Assembly: GCF_000196115.1 (NCBI RefSeq)
Contig: NC_005027.1
Location: forward strand, 4,030,001-4,094,000
Origin: Rhodopirellula baltica SH 1
GTDB lineage: Bacteria > Planctomycetota > Planctomycetia > Pirellulales > Pirellulaceae
Reading direction: 5' to 3'
Length of the DNA stretch: 64,000 bases
Position numbers and translations under genes: made by a program. This document shows positions 9,900-18,930 of this stretch, piece by piece. Numbering within the stretch: the first letter of the stretch is position 1; every line of letters begins with the position of its first letter. Below the pieces are notes generated by a model. That model made no database searches, was not told the DNA's origin, and saw only the letters and a list, made by a program, of their open reading frames with translations.

Positions 9900-11125
9900 C
9901 AGCGATACATCAGGTACTTCAGTCGGCGAGTTTGAAACTCTTCCAACTCTTCTTGGTAGGCCGCCTGCAACTGCTTCACCGAGTGACTACCCAGGATTCC
10001 TTCCGCTGTTTTCTGGCTGACCAACAAACGGTTCAGTGACTTCGTATTCCAATCATCGGGAGCAAGTTTCCTTAACGTCATGGCAATGGTTAGCGCGGTT
10101 TGCAACGGATCGAACTCAGCCCGCTGAGTCAGGATCACGTTCACTCCGCCACACTTTTCATTGGCAAATTTACTGGCGTTCGGAGTGAACTCGATCGGGA
10201 CAAATCGCACCCCGCTCAATCCTTGTGCGTTCAGTTCACTCGCCAGTTCCAATGCGTCGATCCAGGGAGCACCGAAGTGTTCAAACGGTGTGTCCGTTCC
10301 CCGGCCTACGGACAAATTGGTCGTCTCCCACAATCCGATCGCCGGATAAAGGTAGGCCGCGTTGAGACTGCGCATATTGGGTGATGGATTGATCCACATC
10401 CGTCCGGTTTGATCAAACCCGGGGCGTCCTTCCCAACCCTCCATCGGAATGACTTGCAGATCCAGATCGAGTTCCCATTCCGCTTGGAACATTTTCGCCA
10501 GCTCACCAATCGTCATCCCATGCCGGACGGGAATGCGGTGGTAAGCGATGAACGACTCGCTTCCCTCATCGGTGATGGGACCTTGCACCTCCGTCCCGTT
10601 GATTGGATTGGGCCGATCCAAAACTACAAACCGAACATCATTCTCTGCCGCCGCCTTCATCACGCCACCCATCGTCGAGATGTAGGTGTAGAAACGAACG
10701 CCAATGTCCTGAATATCAAAGACCAGCGTGTCGATGCCTTCTAGCATCTCCGCTGTCGGAACTCGCGTTTTGCCGTACAGACTGTGAACCTTCAATCCCG
10801 TCAGGGAATCCTGCTGATCATCGATGTTCGCTTGATCCAATTGCCCGACAAACCCATGTTCGGGACTGAACAAAGCGACCAGGTCAACGTCCTTTGAATC
10901 GTCCAGCAACTGAACCGTCGAGGCTCCGGTCAGGTTCGTGCCCGTGTGATTCGTGATCAGCCCGACCTTTTGACCAGCAAGGCTTGCGAAATCATCTCGC
11001 TGCAAAACATCGATTCCGGCCAGAACTTGCGCACTGGCCACACTGGATTGGGAGATGGAAAGCGAGATCGCAAGCAGACAAGCTACAGCACACGGATGAT
11101 GCATGATTGATTTCAGAGAGAACAT
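9899..11125 (-). CDS. namZ: DUF1343 exo-beta-N-acetylmuramidase, NamZ-type
   Basis: A 408-residue secreted protein of the DUF1343 family, whose characterised member NamZ of Bacillus removes MurNAc from non-reducing ends of peptidoglycan fragments. A signal peptide is visible in the first 33 residues, cut near ASA-QV. Family stretches follow: GLITNHTGTN, LFSPEHGF, FDIQDIGVRFYTYI and VLDRPNPI. Length matches the family. An alternative ATG lies seven codons in. It sits 41 bp downstream of an SSS transporter gene and near murQ and an amino-sugar kinase, which together support a role in MurNAc recovery. Confidence 0.9.
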   Translation of the reverse strand: MFSLKSIMHHPCAVACLLAISLSISQSSVASAQVLAGIDVLQRDDFASLAGQKVGLITNHTGTNLTGASTVQLLDDSKDVDLVALFSPEHGFVGQLDQANIDDQQDSLTGLKVHSLYGKTRVPTAEMLEGIDTLVFDIQDIGVRFYTYISTMGGVMKAAAENDVRFVVLDRPNPINGTEVQGPITDEGSESFIAYHRIPVRHGMTIGELAKMFQAEWELDLDLQVIPMEGWEGRPGFDQTGRMWINPSPNMRSLNAAYLYPAIGLWETTNLSVGRGTDTPFEHFGAPWIDALELASELNAQGLSGVRFVPIEFTPNASKFANEKCGGVNVILTQRAEFDPLQTALTIAMTLRKLAPDDWNTKSLNRLLVSQKTAEGILGSHSVKQLQAAYQEELEEFQTRRLKYLMYR

Positions 11126-11166
11126 GTGTTGTCGGTATCACAGAGTCATTTTTCGAAAAAGTGGTA

Positions 11167-12690
11167 TCAATTCTCGGCTCGCCGCCCGGCAGGGATCAAG
11201 CGACTGGCGATGTAGCCTGCCGTGAACGTGGTGACCGACCCGATGATCGCGAACCATGGCCACGCGACAGCCGTTCCAAACTTGATGGCAGTGAGCACGA
11301 CCATGCCCGAGACCATTCCAATCAGAGCCCCACGCTGGTGAGCAGAAGTGGTCAAAATCCCAAGCAGGAACACGCCCAACAAAATCCCCGCCGTGAAGCC
11401 CGCAATCGCGAGTGCATCACTGATGACACTGCTGGACAGATAGCTCGCACCGATCCCAATCCCGATCTGAATCAAACCAAAGGCAATCGTCAGCTTGCGA
11501 CTGACTCCGAGAAGGTTGCCAGATGTTTCGCGATCAAAGCTCTTCTCGTCAGTTTCTTTGTCAGACGATCGGTTGTAGCGAGCGAGCAGCCAGGGCTGGT
11601 AGAAATCCGAGACGGCTGCCGAGGCCGACGAATTCAACGAACTGGACAACGTTGACATGGCTGCCGCAAACACCGCCGCAAGCGTAATGCCAACCAAACC
11701 AACCGGCAGGTAATCGACAATGAACGCCGCGAAAACTTCGTCGTTGTGTTCAAACGCTCGCGGATGGATTTGCGAATAGAAACATGCCAACGCAACACCC
11801 AACACCAGGAACAAAGCGAACTGGATCAGGACCACCACGCCACTGGCAACCACGGCTCGCTGCGCATCCACCGTACTGCGGGCCGCAAGGTAACGTTGAA
11901 CAATCATTTGATCGGTCCCGTGAGTTCCCAGCGTCAACACCGCTCCGCCGATGACTCCCGACCAGAACGTGAACGGTTCGGTCAGCACACTGAACGTTTC
12001 AGTTGCTCGAACGCGGAAATCAAAGACATGGAAACGCCCGGTTTCCTGACCAAATTCGACCAGTTGTTGCCAACCGCCCGGGAAGTAGTTGACAAGAATT
12101 TGCAACGACAACACGCCACCGACCATGTAAACGACCAACTGGATGCAGTCGCTCCAGATGACAGCTTTGATCCCGCCAAAGAACGTGTAAACGATCGTGA
12201 AGACCCCCAGAATCACGATGCAGCTAACCAGGTCAACGCTGAGCACCTTTTCTAGCGCGATGCCCGCCAGGAACAGACGCAATCCATCGCCCAAGTTTCG
12301 GGTGACCAGAAACAGCAACGATGCGAAACGTTTGCTGGATCCGCCAAACCGCGTCGCCAAAATCTCATAGGCCGAATAAATTTCGCCGCGTCGAAACAGC
12401 GGCACCAACACGATTGCCACGATCAAACGGCCGATGACCAGCCCCATTCCCAATTGCAAAAAACGCATGTCGCCATCGACGGCGAAGGCGATTCCAGGCA
12501 CGCTCAAGAATGTCGCAGTGCTGGTTTCTGTTGCGACGATCGATCCCAAGATTGACCACCACGGCATCGAGCGTCCGCCCAGCAAGTAACCTGCCAAGTC
12601 CTTTTGATCTCGCCCGACCCAGATGCCAAAGGCAACCATCGCAAGCATGTAGATGACCAGAACGGCAAGGTCAAAGAAGCTGATAGCCAA
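11167..12690 (-). CDS. Sodium:solute symporter (SSS family), probable amino-sugar importer
   Basis: A 507-residue polytopic membrane protein with about 13 hydrophobic segments and SSS-family features: the first helix FFDLAVLVIYMLAMVAFGIW, then GYLLGGRSMPWW and ATETSTATFLSVPG. The family couples Na+ influx to uptake of sugars, amino acids or similar solutes. It is first gene of the minus-strand operon with namZ. Its ATG lies 135 bp from the divergent murQ ATG. In Tannerella forsythia an SSS-type protein (MurT) beside murK and murQ imports MurNAc. The same substrate is inferred here from context, not from the sequence itself. Confidence 0.88.
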   Translation of the reverse strand: MAISFFDLAVLVIYMLAMVAFGIWVGRDQKDLAGYLLGGRSMPWWSILGSIVATETSTATFLSVPGIAFAVDGDMRFLQLGMGLVIGRLIVAIVLVPLFRRGEIYSAYEILATRFGGSSKRFASLLFLVTRNLGDGLRLFLAGIALEKVLSVDLVSCIVILGVFTIVYTFFGGIKAVIWSDCIQLVVYMVGGVLSLQILVNYFPGGWQQLVEFGQETGRFHVFDFRVRATETFSVLTEPFTFWSGVIGGAVLTLGTHGTDQMIVQRYLAARSTVDAQRAVVASGVVVLIQFALFLVLGVALACFYSQIHPRAFEHNDEVFAAFIVDYLPVGLVGITLAAVFAAAMSTLSSSLNSSASAAVSDFYQPWLLARYNRSSDKETDEKSFDRETSGNLLGVSRKLTIAFGLIQIGIGIGASYLSSSVISDALAIAGFTAGILLGVFLLGILTTSAHQRGALIGMVSGMVVLTAIKFGTAVAWPWFAIIGSVTTFTAGYIASRLIPAGRRAEN

Positions 12691-12825
12691 GTGTTGAATC
12701 TCGTATGCGGAAGTCCATTTGGCGGCGTGAACTCGCCCCGTCTCACCTGCGTGGCTACCTTACTGTATTTTGTTGGGGTCGGGTTTGTTGCGGTCCGGGA
12801 AATCACTCCTACGAAACCATTCACC

Positions 12826-13734
12826 ATGCTGAATCAGTTGAATCAATTGACCACGGAAGCTAGCAACCCAGCTTCTGCCCAAATCGATTCTTTGTCAGCG
12901 TTGCAGATCGTTCAGCTGATCAATCAACAGGACGCTTTGGTCGCTGCCGCGGTGAACACGCAGGCCGAAATGATCGCTGAGGCAGTGGACGTGATCGCGG
13001 ACAGATTTCGATCCAACGGACGCCTGATCTACTTGGGAGCTGGCACGTCAGGTCGCCTAGGGGTGCTCGATGCAAGCGAATGCCCACCCACCTTTCGCAC
13101 CCCACCCGAAATGGTCGTGGGTGTTATCGCCGGCGGTCCCGAAGCGCTGACCCGCGCGATTGAAGGTGCCGAGGATCACCCTGAATTTGCTGAGCGTGAC
13201 TTGGCGAAGATCAATTTATCCAGCAACGATGTGTTGGTCGGGATCGCCACCAGCGGAAGAACCCCCTACGTCATCGGCGGGTTGAAATACGCCCGATCCA
13301 TTGGTGCATTCACAATCGGCCTGAGCTGCAACCCAAATTGCCAGTTGCGGCCGTTGTCCCAAATCATGATCGCGCCAATTGTCGGTCCAGAGATCGTCAG
13401 CGGATCGACTCGCATGAAAGCTGGAACAGCGACCAAGATGGTCCTGAACATGTTGACAACTGGTGCCATGATCCGAATTGGAAAGACCTATGGCAATCGC
13501 ATGGTCGACGTCCGTGCAACCAACGAGAAACTGGTCGCCCGATCGCGACAGATGCTGTCGGAGATCGTCGGTATCTCCGGCGATCAAGCTGAACAACTGC
13601 TGCAGCAATGCGACGGCGAGGTGAAGACCGCGATCGTCGTTCACATAAAGGAAGTCTCGCCGCAGACCGCCCGTCAAATGTTGGTCGACGTCGACGGACA
13701 CCTCAGTCGCTTGCTCGCAACGCCGTCCGAATGA
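12826..13734 (+). CDS. murQ: N-acetylmuramic acid 6-phosphate etherase
   Basis: MurQ cleaves the lactyl ether of MurNAc-6-phosphate to give GlcNAc-6-phosphate and D-lactate in the cytoplasm. The 302-residue product from the ATG at 12826 has the SIS-domain loop GAGTSGRLGVLDASECPPTF, with the catalytic Glu at about residue 85, the IAGGPEAL and GAEDHPEFA stretches, and SGSTRMKAGTATKMVLNML near 195-213. The open frame extends upstream to 12604 but those residues are unlike the family. It overlaps the following kinase gene by 4 bp (ATGA), so the two are coupled. Confidence 0.96.
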   Translation: MLNQLNQLTTEASNPASAQIDSLSALQIVQLINQQDALVAAAVNTQAEMIAEAVDVIADRFRSNGRLIYLGAGTSGRLGVLDASECPPTFRTPPEMVVGVIAGGPEALTRAIEGAEDHPEFAERDLAKINLSSNDVLVGIATSGRTPYVIGGLKYARSIGAFTIGLSCNPNCQLRPLSQIMIAPIVGPEIVSGSTRMKAGTATKMVLNMLTTGAMIRIGKTYGNRMVDVRATNEKLVARSRQMLSEIVGISGDQAEQLLQQCDGEVKTAIVVHIKEVSPQTARQMLVDVDGHLSRLLATPSE

Positions 13735-14696
13735 ATACTTCAGACGGACTCATCCTGGGGATCGACGGGGGCGGCACCAAAACCGTCGCTTGGTTGGCGA
13801 GGTGCGACTTCAAGAACGACGGCGATCTCCCCAACGCCACTGAAACAATTGGTCGTGGACATTCGGGATCGTCGAACGTTCGCGGCGTTGGCTTCGAGAC
13901 TGCGTTTGACAATTTGAATCTGGCGGTCGAGCGAGCCTTCACTGATGCGGAGCGGTCTCGAGTCACCGTCGAGTCTGCCTGTTTGGCTCTCGCGGGTGCC
14001 GGTCGAGATGTCGAACAGCAACGCATCCGGTCTTGGGCCGAACAATGTCAACTGGCAAGCAAGTTGACGGTCGTCGATGACGCATTGCCAGTGCTGTATG
14101 CCGCCTCACCAGACGGGGTCGGAATCGCGTTGATCGCGGGAACTGGTTCGCTGGCCTTGGGCCGGAATGAAAATGGCAACATGGCGCGATGTGGTGGCTG
14201 GGGAAGCTTGCTCGGCGATGAGGGCAGCGGCTATCAGATTGCTCTCGCAGCACTACGAGCTGCCGTTCGCGTCGATGACGGGCGTGGGCCAGCCACTCAA
14301 TTGCATGGTCGACTGCTTGAGCACTTCGTCATTCAATCGGCCGTTGAATTGATTCCAATTCTGCATGCCGATCCGAACAATCGAATCATGATCGCCTCGC
14401 TCGCGCCACTCATCTTTGATGTGGCCGGTTCGGGCGACCCGGTTGCGATGCAGATCATTGATCAGGCATCGACGGATCTGGCGGAGACGCTCAAGACGCT
14501 AATCAATCGACTGGGCATGCTCACTCAACCGGTCTCGTTAGCAGGCACCGGCAGCGTACTGATTCATCAGCCTGCGTTCACACAAAGCATTCGCGAAAAG
14601 CTGGCCGAGTCTGGAATTGAAACGGATTACCGTGCAATTCCTGAGTCAGTCGCCGGGACGCTGGTGATCGCAGTGGGATCGATGACAACTCACTGA
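13731..14696 (+). CDS. BadF/BadG-type ATPase, probable MurNAc/GlcNAc kinase
   Basis: A 321-residue kinase of the BadF/BadG/BcrA/BcrD ATPase family (ASKHA fold). The phosphate-binding loop GIDGGGTKT is at residues 9-17. Later signatures are GTGSLALGRNENG and GGWGSLLGDEGSGY. Members include eukaryotic GlcNAc kinase and the MurK kinases that phosphorylate MurNAc and GlcNAc at O6. The ATG at 13731 overlaps the murQ stop, which makes production of the MurQ substrate the best guess. It is not the AnmK type. Substrate preference cannot be read from the sequence. Confidence 0.88.
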   Translation: MNTSDGLILGIDGGGTKTVAWLARCDFKNDGDLPNATETIGRGHSGSSNVRGVGFETAFDNLNLAVERAFTDAERSRVTVESACLALAGAGRDVEQQRIRSWAEQCQLASKLTVVDDALPVLYAASPDGVGIALIAGTGSLALGRNENGNMARCGGWGSLLGDEGSGYQIALAALRAAVRVDDGRGPATQLHGRLLEHFVIQSAVELIPILHADPNNRIMIASLAPLIFDVAGSGDPVAMQIIDQASTDLAETLKTLINRLGMLTQPVSLAGTGSVLIHQPAFTQSIREKLAESGIETDYRAIPESVAGTLVIAVGSMTTH

Positions 14697-14715
14697 CAAA
14701 CAGTGGTCCGGTCAA

Positions 14716-15426
14716 TCACCAAGCACCGCATTCGGGCTCGTGTTCGTCTTCAACACCCAAGCGGGTTTTGAACTGCTGGAACTTGTCGTACAAGCGTTCG
14801 CTGCTGCTGTGCACATGCTCAGCCTCGGTAACAAACTTGATCGAGTCGTCCGGGTAGACGTCGGAATTGATCAACGTTTGACGGAATCCATCCAGCGGCG
14901 TGCCATAAGCAATCAACAGTTTGTGTTCGTCCAATTGGACTTCCTGTTGCTTGGCCGTGTTGATGATGGCGATGCCGGTGCAGCCGTCATTGAGCAGCAC
15001 GTCTTCGAATTCCATCAGGATGCTTTTCAGCACGGGAACATCGATGTGTTCGCGGTACAGATCTTCGTGTTGTGAAGAACTGTGATGGCTCGTTTCCAAG
15101 ACAACATCGACAACACTGCCCAATTGATCAATCAGGTCCAAGAACACATCCATCAAAATCGGCTTGGATGCGGCGGCCATGATCACCGGAGTGGTGGATC
15201 CATTGGATTCGTCGACGTATTTGTCGTATCGAAATCCTTGACGTGGCGAAATCTGCACGTCGTAGGAAGGTCGGATGGCGTCAGTCAATTCAAACATCCC
15301 ATAGGTTTTGATCCCCATGTGAACTTGCAACTCTTCGTCGGAAAGACGTTCAAAGCTGCCTGGCGCGGATGTCGGAATCGCGTCGTCCTGTGTCGTCGGA
15401 CGAAGGATGCGTTTGAGAAAGCCCAT
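14716..15426 (-). CDS. Hypothetical protein
   Basis: A 236-residue, acidic, soluble protein with no signal peptide or membrane helix. I recognise no domain. The central part alternates strands and helices (ITTPVIMAA-like and VDVVLETSHHSS stretches). The C-terminal tail contains EDEHEPECGAW. It converges with the kinase gene, the two stops lying 19 bp apart. The long consistent reading frame and codon use support a real gene. It stands alone, so its neighbours give no functional hint. Confidence 0.75.
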   Translation of the reverse strand: MGFLKRILRPTTQDDAIPTSAPGSFERLSDEELQVHMGIKTYGMFELTDAIRPSYDVQISPRQGFRYDKYVDESNGSTTPVIMAAASKPILMDVFLDLIDQLGSVVDVVLETSHHSSSQHEDLYREHIDVPVLKSILMEFEDVLLNDGCTGIAIINTAKQQEVQLDEHKLLIAYGTPLDGFRQTLINSDVYPDDSIKFVTEAEHVHSSSERLYDKFQQFKTRLGVEDEHEPECGAW

Positions 15427-15789
15427 TGGTTGGTAATTTTCGACGCGTTCGTAGTGTCGACGTCAGGGTGAAAAGATTGCCTGAGCCGGTTCACCGCTGC
15501 GACTGGTGAACACACAAAGCTAGGTCACACCTCGACGAAGACTCCACAACTCATCCAGAACCGCTCAAAACTCGCTGAATGGGTTTTGTGCTGGCCTCCC
15601 AAAAATTTTCACCGCTACAACCGGCACAAACGTTCTGCTCAACCTGCCACCAAATGGCCAACACACGAACAGAACCCACCGAAAGCGGTTGACACAAAAG
15701 CCAGGGAGTCGACATTGGGGTGTCAGCGGTGCTCAATCGCCGCGAATTTCAGAAAAACGCTTCTTTGAAACGCATTCAAGCGGCTGGTC
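15427..15789. other. Intergenic region, 363 bp
   Basis: Divergent region between the 236-residue unknown gene and the transglutaminase-fold gene. It contains one short inverted repeat, GTTCACC at 15489-15495 and GGTGAAC at 15505-15511 (9-nt loop). Nothing else stands out, and I see no convincing promoter hexamers. Confidence 0.5.
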
Positions 15790-17814
15790 ATGATGGATCG
15801 AACAGCATTCCGACGGACTTTGCCCCGTCTACGACGCATTTTCTCGAACCAAGGCCATTCATCGGGCCTCGGCTGTGAGTCCAATGCCGCGAACTCGGAT
15901 TTCACGAAGCACCGGGCTCGAAAGTCGCTGAGAACACTCTGTCTGATCGCGATCGCAGTCCCCGTGATCGCAGGCCCGCTGGGTTGCGATCTGCCTGATC
16001 GGTACGACATTGAATCGTTTGAAAAACCGGCCCCTTGGCATTCTGACGCTTCGTCATCTTTCGCGTCTCAGGCCAGCAACACGGCACGCCCGAATTCTGC
16101 CGCCGACGCAATGCGGCAATCCGGAATGCCAGAAATCCTCACCCCAGGTCAATCACCTTCGGCGACCATGGGAACGGTCTCCGGCAAACCTGCCTCACAG
16201 ACTTCCGCGGGCGACATCGCGAATCGACTCGCCGACGAATGGGAAACGTGGCAAATTCACAGCCTGCGTTCAACCATCCTGGGCGGCATTCATGCCAAAT
16301 CCACTCGAACAGTCGACAACCAAATCAAAGTTGAACTGGAAGAACAAGGTTTGACTTACCGAGGCATGCTGCAGATCCTCGAATCCAACCAGCAAACATT
16401 TTGGCACGATGCCAACGGCGATCTAAAGAAAGTCGACTGCACGTTCCGGCGAGGCCCAATTGAATCGCACCGGACCATTGAAATCACCGCGAGCGAAGTG
16501 CAGTTCGTAGATGACCGTTTGGTCTCATCGCAGAAGAAGACACTGCGAATCAACTCGCCACTCGGCGGACCACTGCACGTTTACCAGACATTGCGCCGAA
16601 AGCCGCTGAAGGAAGGCGAGATTCGCGAAGCCAACGTGTTGCTTCCGATCATGGGCGAAGTTGCAACGCTTCGTCTGCAACACAACTCACTCGCTTCGCC
16701 TTCGGTATTGACTCCGCAAGGGTTCCAAGAGGTCGTTCTCCAAGAAGCATCTTGTTTGCTGTCGCTCGACCCCAAACGTCAACGGGAAAGCGTTTATTGG
16801 TTTGATGATCAGGGCCAGGTCCAGCTCTATCACGTCTCGAACGAACAACGATTTTCGTACGGCTGCAAAGAGTCCCAGTACAAACTGCTGGGAAAAGAGT
16901 TCCTCAACCAAGATTATCCGATTGCCTTGCAGGTACAGGGCAAACCTTTGGAAACGGAGTCCAGCTTGCTAGCGGGCGATCTGCGACAAGTGGGATACAA
17001 AATCATGTGGGCCAAACCGCCCGCACCTGAATCGGTCACGCCAAGCGAAGACGAGCAGACCACCGAATCAGAGTCTGACGCACCCGCTGATGACGACGAC
17101 AACCGGATTGCATTGGCACCACGGCAATATCTACAACGCGGCGGTGACGGCGTCGAGCAAAAGCTGATCGTTTCCCGCGTTCCTGTTCCTCAATCAAAGC
17201 TTCGTGATCGCTTTGATCAATTCGGAGGAGAAGACACACCGGCTGATTTGGCGGCGACATCCTTGGTCGACTATCGATCCGCTACCGTCCGGCGGATTGC
17301 CAAGGCGACGGCCAACAGTCCTGACTTCACAACTGCTGAGCGTGCGATGGAGATGAACCGAACGGTTCACTCGCTGTTGTCCTTTCAACCACTTTCACAA
17401 GGGATGCGGCCGGCCAGCCAGATTGCGGACTCATCGACGGCCGACAGCACGGAGCAGTCCATTCTGCTGATGGCTTTATTGCGATCCGCTGGCATCCCGT
17501 CTCGGATGGTAATGGGCATTCGTCACCAAACTGCCGACCACATTTCGCCCACACGAGATCTGGCGTTGCCGTTTCAAACACGAGCACGTTTGCCCGATGG
17601 GAACCGCTTTGTTTATCACGCGTGGGTTGTGGCCAAAGTGGACGATCAGTGGATTTGTTTGGACCCGGTTGAAGGAACCGAAACCAAACCTGATTGCTTG
17701 GCGATTGAGACGACCGACATGAAGGACATCGATCCCATTGATTTGGTCGAAGACTTCATCGACAAACTTTCGCGGATGCAGATCAGCATCTACGCGGTCA
17801 TTCGCGGGGCATGA
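15790..17814 (+). CDS. Transglutaminase-fold lipoprotein lacking the catalytic Cys
   Basis: A 674-residue protein. A hydrophobic segment near residues 47-63 ends in GPLGC, which looks like a lipobox, so the mature protein may be a lipoprotein; the N-terminal stretch before it is unusually long, and a later start is possible. The C-terminal 150 residues have the transglutaminase-like core: ALLRSAGIPSRMVMG, then FVYHAWV (His610) and WICLDP (Asp625). The nucleophile position, normally Cys in a D-C-T-E-H context, reads DSTEQ with Ser553. It is therefore either non-catalytic or uses Ser. An acidic, low-complexity linker lies at about 415-440. It converges with the Cys-rich gene across a terminator. 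Confidence 0.82.
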   Translation: MMDRTAFRRTLPRLRRIFSNQGHSSGLGCESNAANSDFTKHRARKSLRTLCLIAIAVPVIAGPLGCDLPDRYDIESFEKPAPWHSDASSSFASQASNTARPNSAADAMRQSGMPEILTPGQSPSATMGTVSGKPASQTSAGDIANRLADEWETWQIHSLRSTILGGIHAKSTRTVDNQIKVELEEQGLTYRGMLQILESNQQTFWHDANGDLKKVDCTFRRGPIESHRTIEITASEVQFVDDRLVSSQKKTLRINSPLGGPLHVYQTLRRKPLKEGEIREANVLLPIMGEVATLRLQHNSLASPSVLTPQGFQEVVLQEASCLLSLDPKRQRESVYWFDDQGQVQLYHVSNEQRFSYGCKESQYKLLGKEFLNQDYPIALQVQGKPLETESSLLAGDLRQVGYKIMWAKPPAPESVTPSEDEQTTESESDAPADDDDNRIALAPRQYLQRGGDGVEQKLIVSRVPVPQSKLRDRFDQFGGEDTPADLAATSLVDYRSATVRRIAKATANSPDFTTAERAMEMNRTVHSLLSFQPLSQGMRPASQIADSSTADSTEQSILLMALLRSAGIPSRMVMGIRHQTADHISPTRDLALPFQTRARLPDGNRFVYHAWVVAKVDDQWICLDPVEGTETKPDCLAIETTDMKDIDPIDLVEDFIDKLSRMQISIYAVIRGA

Positions 17815-17870
17815 TTGCAATCGCCGCGATGGTCAAGCTCGGCTCGGCCGCATCGTTTTACATCGCTTTG

Positions 17871-17938
17871 TTCAGCGTACGGAGCTTTGTTCAGCGTACG
17901 GAGCTTTGTTCAGCGTAAGAAGTTTTGATCAGCGTACG
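17871..17938. repeat. 19-bp tandem repeat, about 3.5 copies
   Basis: Two identical 19-bp units (TTCAGCGTACGGAGCTTTG) at 17871-17889 and 17890-17908 are followed by a diverged third copy at 17909-17927 and a partial fourth starting at 17928. They lie just after the transglutaminase-fold gene and before the terminator. Function unknown. Confidence 0.9.
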
Positions 17939-17987
17939 AATTGATCCGATAGCCAACGGGTTTGTCTCCGCCCGACGACGAGCGCAT

Positions 17988-18030
17988 AAAAAAACGCCCC
18001 GGAGAAGGTTACCCTTCGCCGAGGCGTTTT
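17988..18030. terminator. Bidirectional intrinsic terminator
   Basis: A long hairpin with AAAACGCC on the left and GGCGTTTT on the right, plus inner pairing of CGG-GAAGG with CCTTC-CCG around a short loop. A-runs on the left and T-runs on the right allow it to work on both strands. It lies between two converging genes (stops at 17814 and 18085), as expected. Confidence 0.85.
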
Positions 18031-18084
18031 GGAGTCACGTCTGTTTGACGCAGTGGTCTACTTTCATCAAGTGAACAAGTTCAC

Positions 18085-18930
18085 TCAGCGAACGTAGCTG
18101 GCACTGGCCTGAATGACGCGACGATTACGGGAAATGCTTGCACTTGGATCAACGATCGGTGCTGGTGGCATTGGAGCTGCTTGAGGAGCAACAACTGGTG
18201 CTGCGGTAGGAGCAGCATAGGTCGATCCACATCCGCATCCGGTGTCACAAGGAGCTGCATCGCAGCCCATGTCACAGCAGCTGCTCTTCTTGCAACCGAG
18301 GTTGCCGAAGAGTTTCTTCAACAAGCCACCTTTGCCGATGCTGCAGCAACCGCTGTCACATCCGCTATCGCAGCAGGTAGGTTCGCAAGAAGCGATTTCG
18401 CAACCGCAAGCTGGTTCGCAAGCGACTTCGCATGGAGCTTCGCAGCAGCTGTTGCAGCCCTTGTTGAACAACTTGCTGAGCAAGCCGCCCTTGCCGATGC
18501 TGCATCCGCTGTCGCAGCACGAAGGTTCGCAAGAAGCGATTTCGCAACCACAAGCTGGTTCGCAAGCGGTTTCGCATGCAGGAGCACAGCCACAATCAGC
18601 GATTTCGCAACCGCAAGTTGGTTCTGCACAGCTGTTGCATCCGCCGAGCAGTTTGCCCTTCAGCAAGCCACAACCGGAGTCGCAACCGCCACAAGGAGCT
18701 TCGCAACCGCAATCGGGTTCGCAAGCAGGAGCACATCCGCAGTCGCTGTCGCAACCGCCGCAAGGTGCTTCCAAACCACAAGTAGGTTCGCAAACAGGAG
18801 CTTCGCAGCAAGCTGTCGAGCTGCCGCAGCCTTTCATGCCGAGCATGCGATCAAGCAAGTCAAAGCCAAAGCCTTGAGTACAGACCGAACTCGCCACGAC
18901 CATCGTCAATGTTAAAATTGTCCGCTTCAT
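18085..18930 (-). CDS. Secreted Cys-rich repeat protein
   Basis: A 281-residue protein with a signal peptide (first 22 residues or so) followed by a region with about 50 Cys residues. The Cys-rich part is built from recurring short units (CEPACGCEIA, CEAPCGGCDSGCG) separated by three basic, Leu-rich blocks (LLKGKLLGG, GKGGLLSKLFNKG, GKGGLLKKLFGNLG). The tail is Cys-free and rich in Ala and Pro. Planctomycetes have proteinaceous, disulfide-rich cell walls and secrete Cys-rich proteins, so a structural envelope role is plausible but inferred. A strong bidirectional terminator follows. Long open frames on the opposite strand here are composition artefacts. Confidence 0.88.
   Translation of the reverse strand: MKRTILTLTMVVASSVCTQGFGFDLLDRMLGMKGCGSSTACCEAPVCEPTCGLEAPCGGCDSDCGCAPACEPDCGCEAPCGGCDSGCGLLKGKLLGGCNSCAEPTCGCEIADCGCAPACETACEPACGCEIASCEPSCCDSGCSIGKGGLLSKLFNKGCNSCCEAPCEVACEPACGCEIASCEPTCCDSGCDSGCCSIGKGGLLKKLFGNLGCKKSSCCDMGCDAAPCDTGCGCGSTYAAPTAAPVVAPQAAPMPPAPIVDPSASISRNRRVIQASASYVR

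Noticed and set aside
12604-12825. N-terminal extension of MurQ
   Set aside because: It overlaps the SSS gene on the other strand and does not match MurQ; the ATG at 12826 gives the standard length.
18181-18915. Plus-strand frames of about 200-244 codons antisense to the Cys-rich gene
   Set aside because: The skewed codon content of Cys-rich repeats keeps the opposite strand free of stops. No start or domain supports them, and the minus-strand frame has a good signal peptide.
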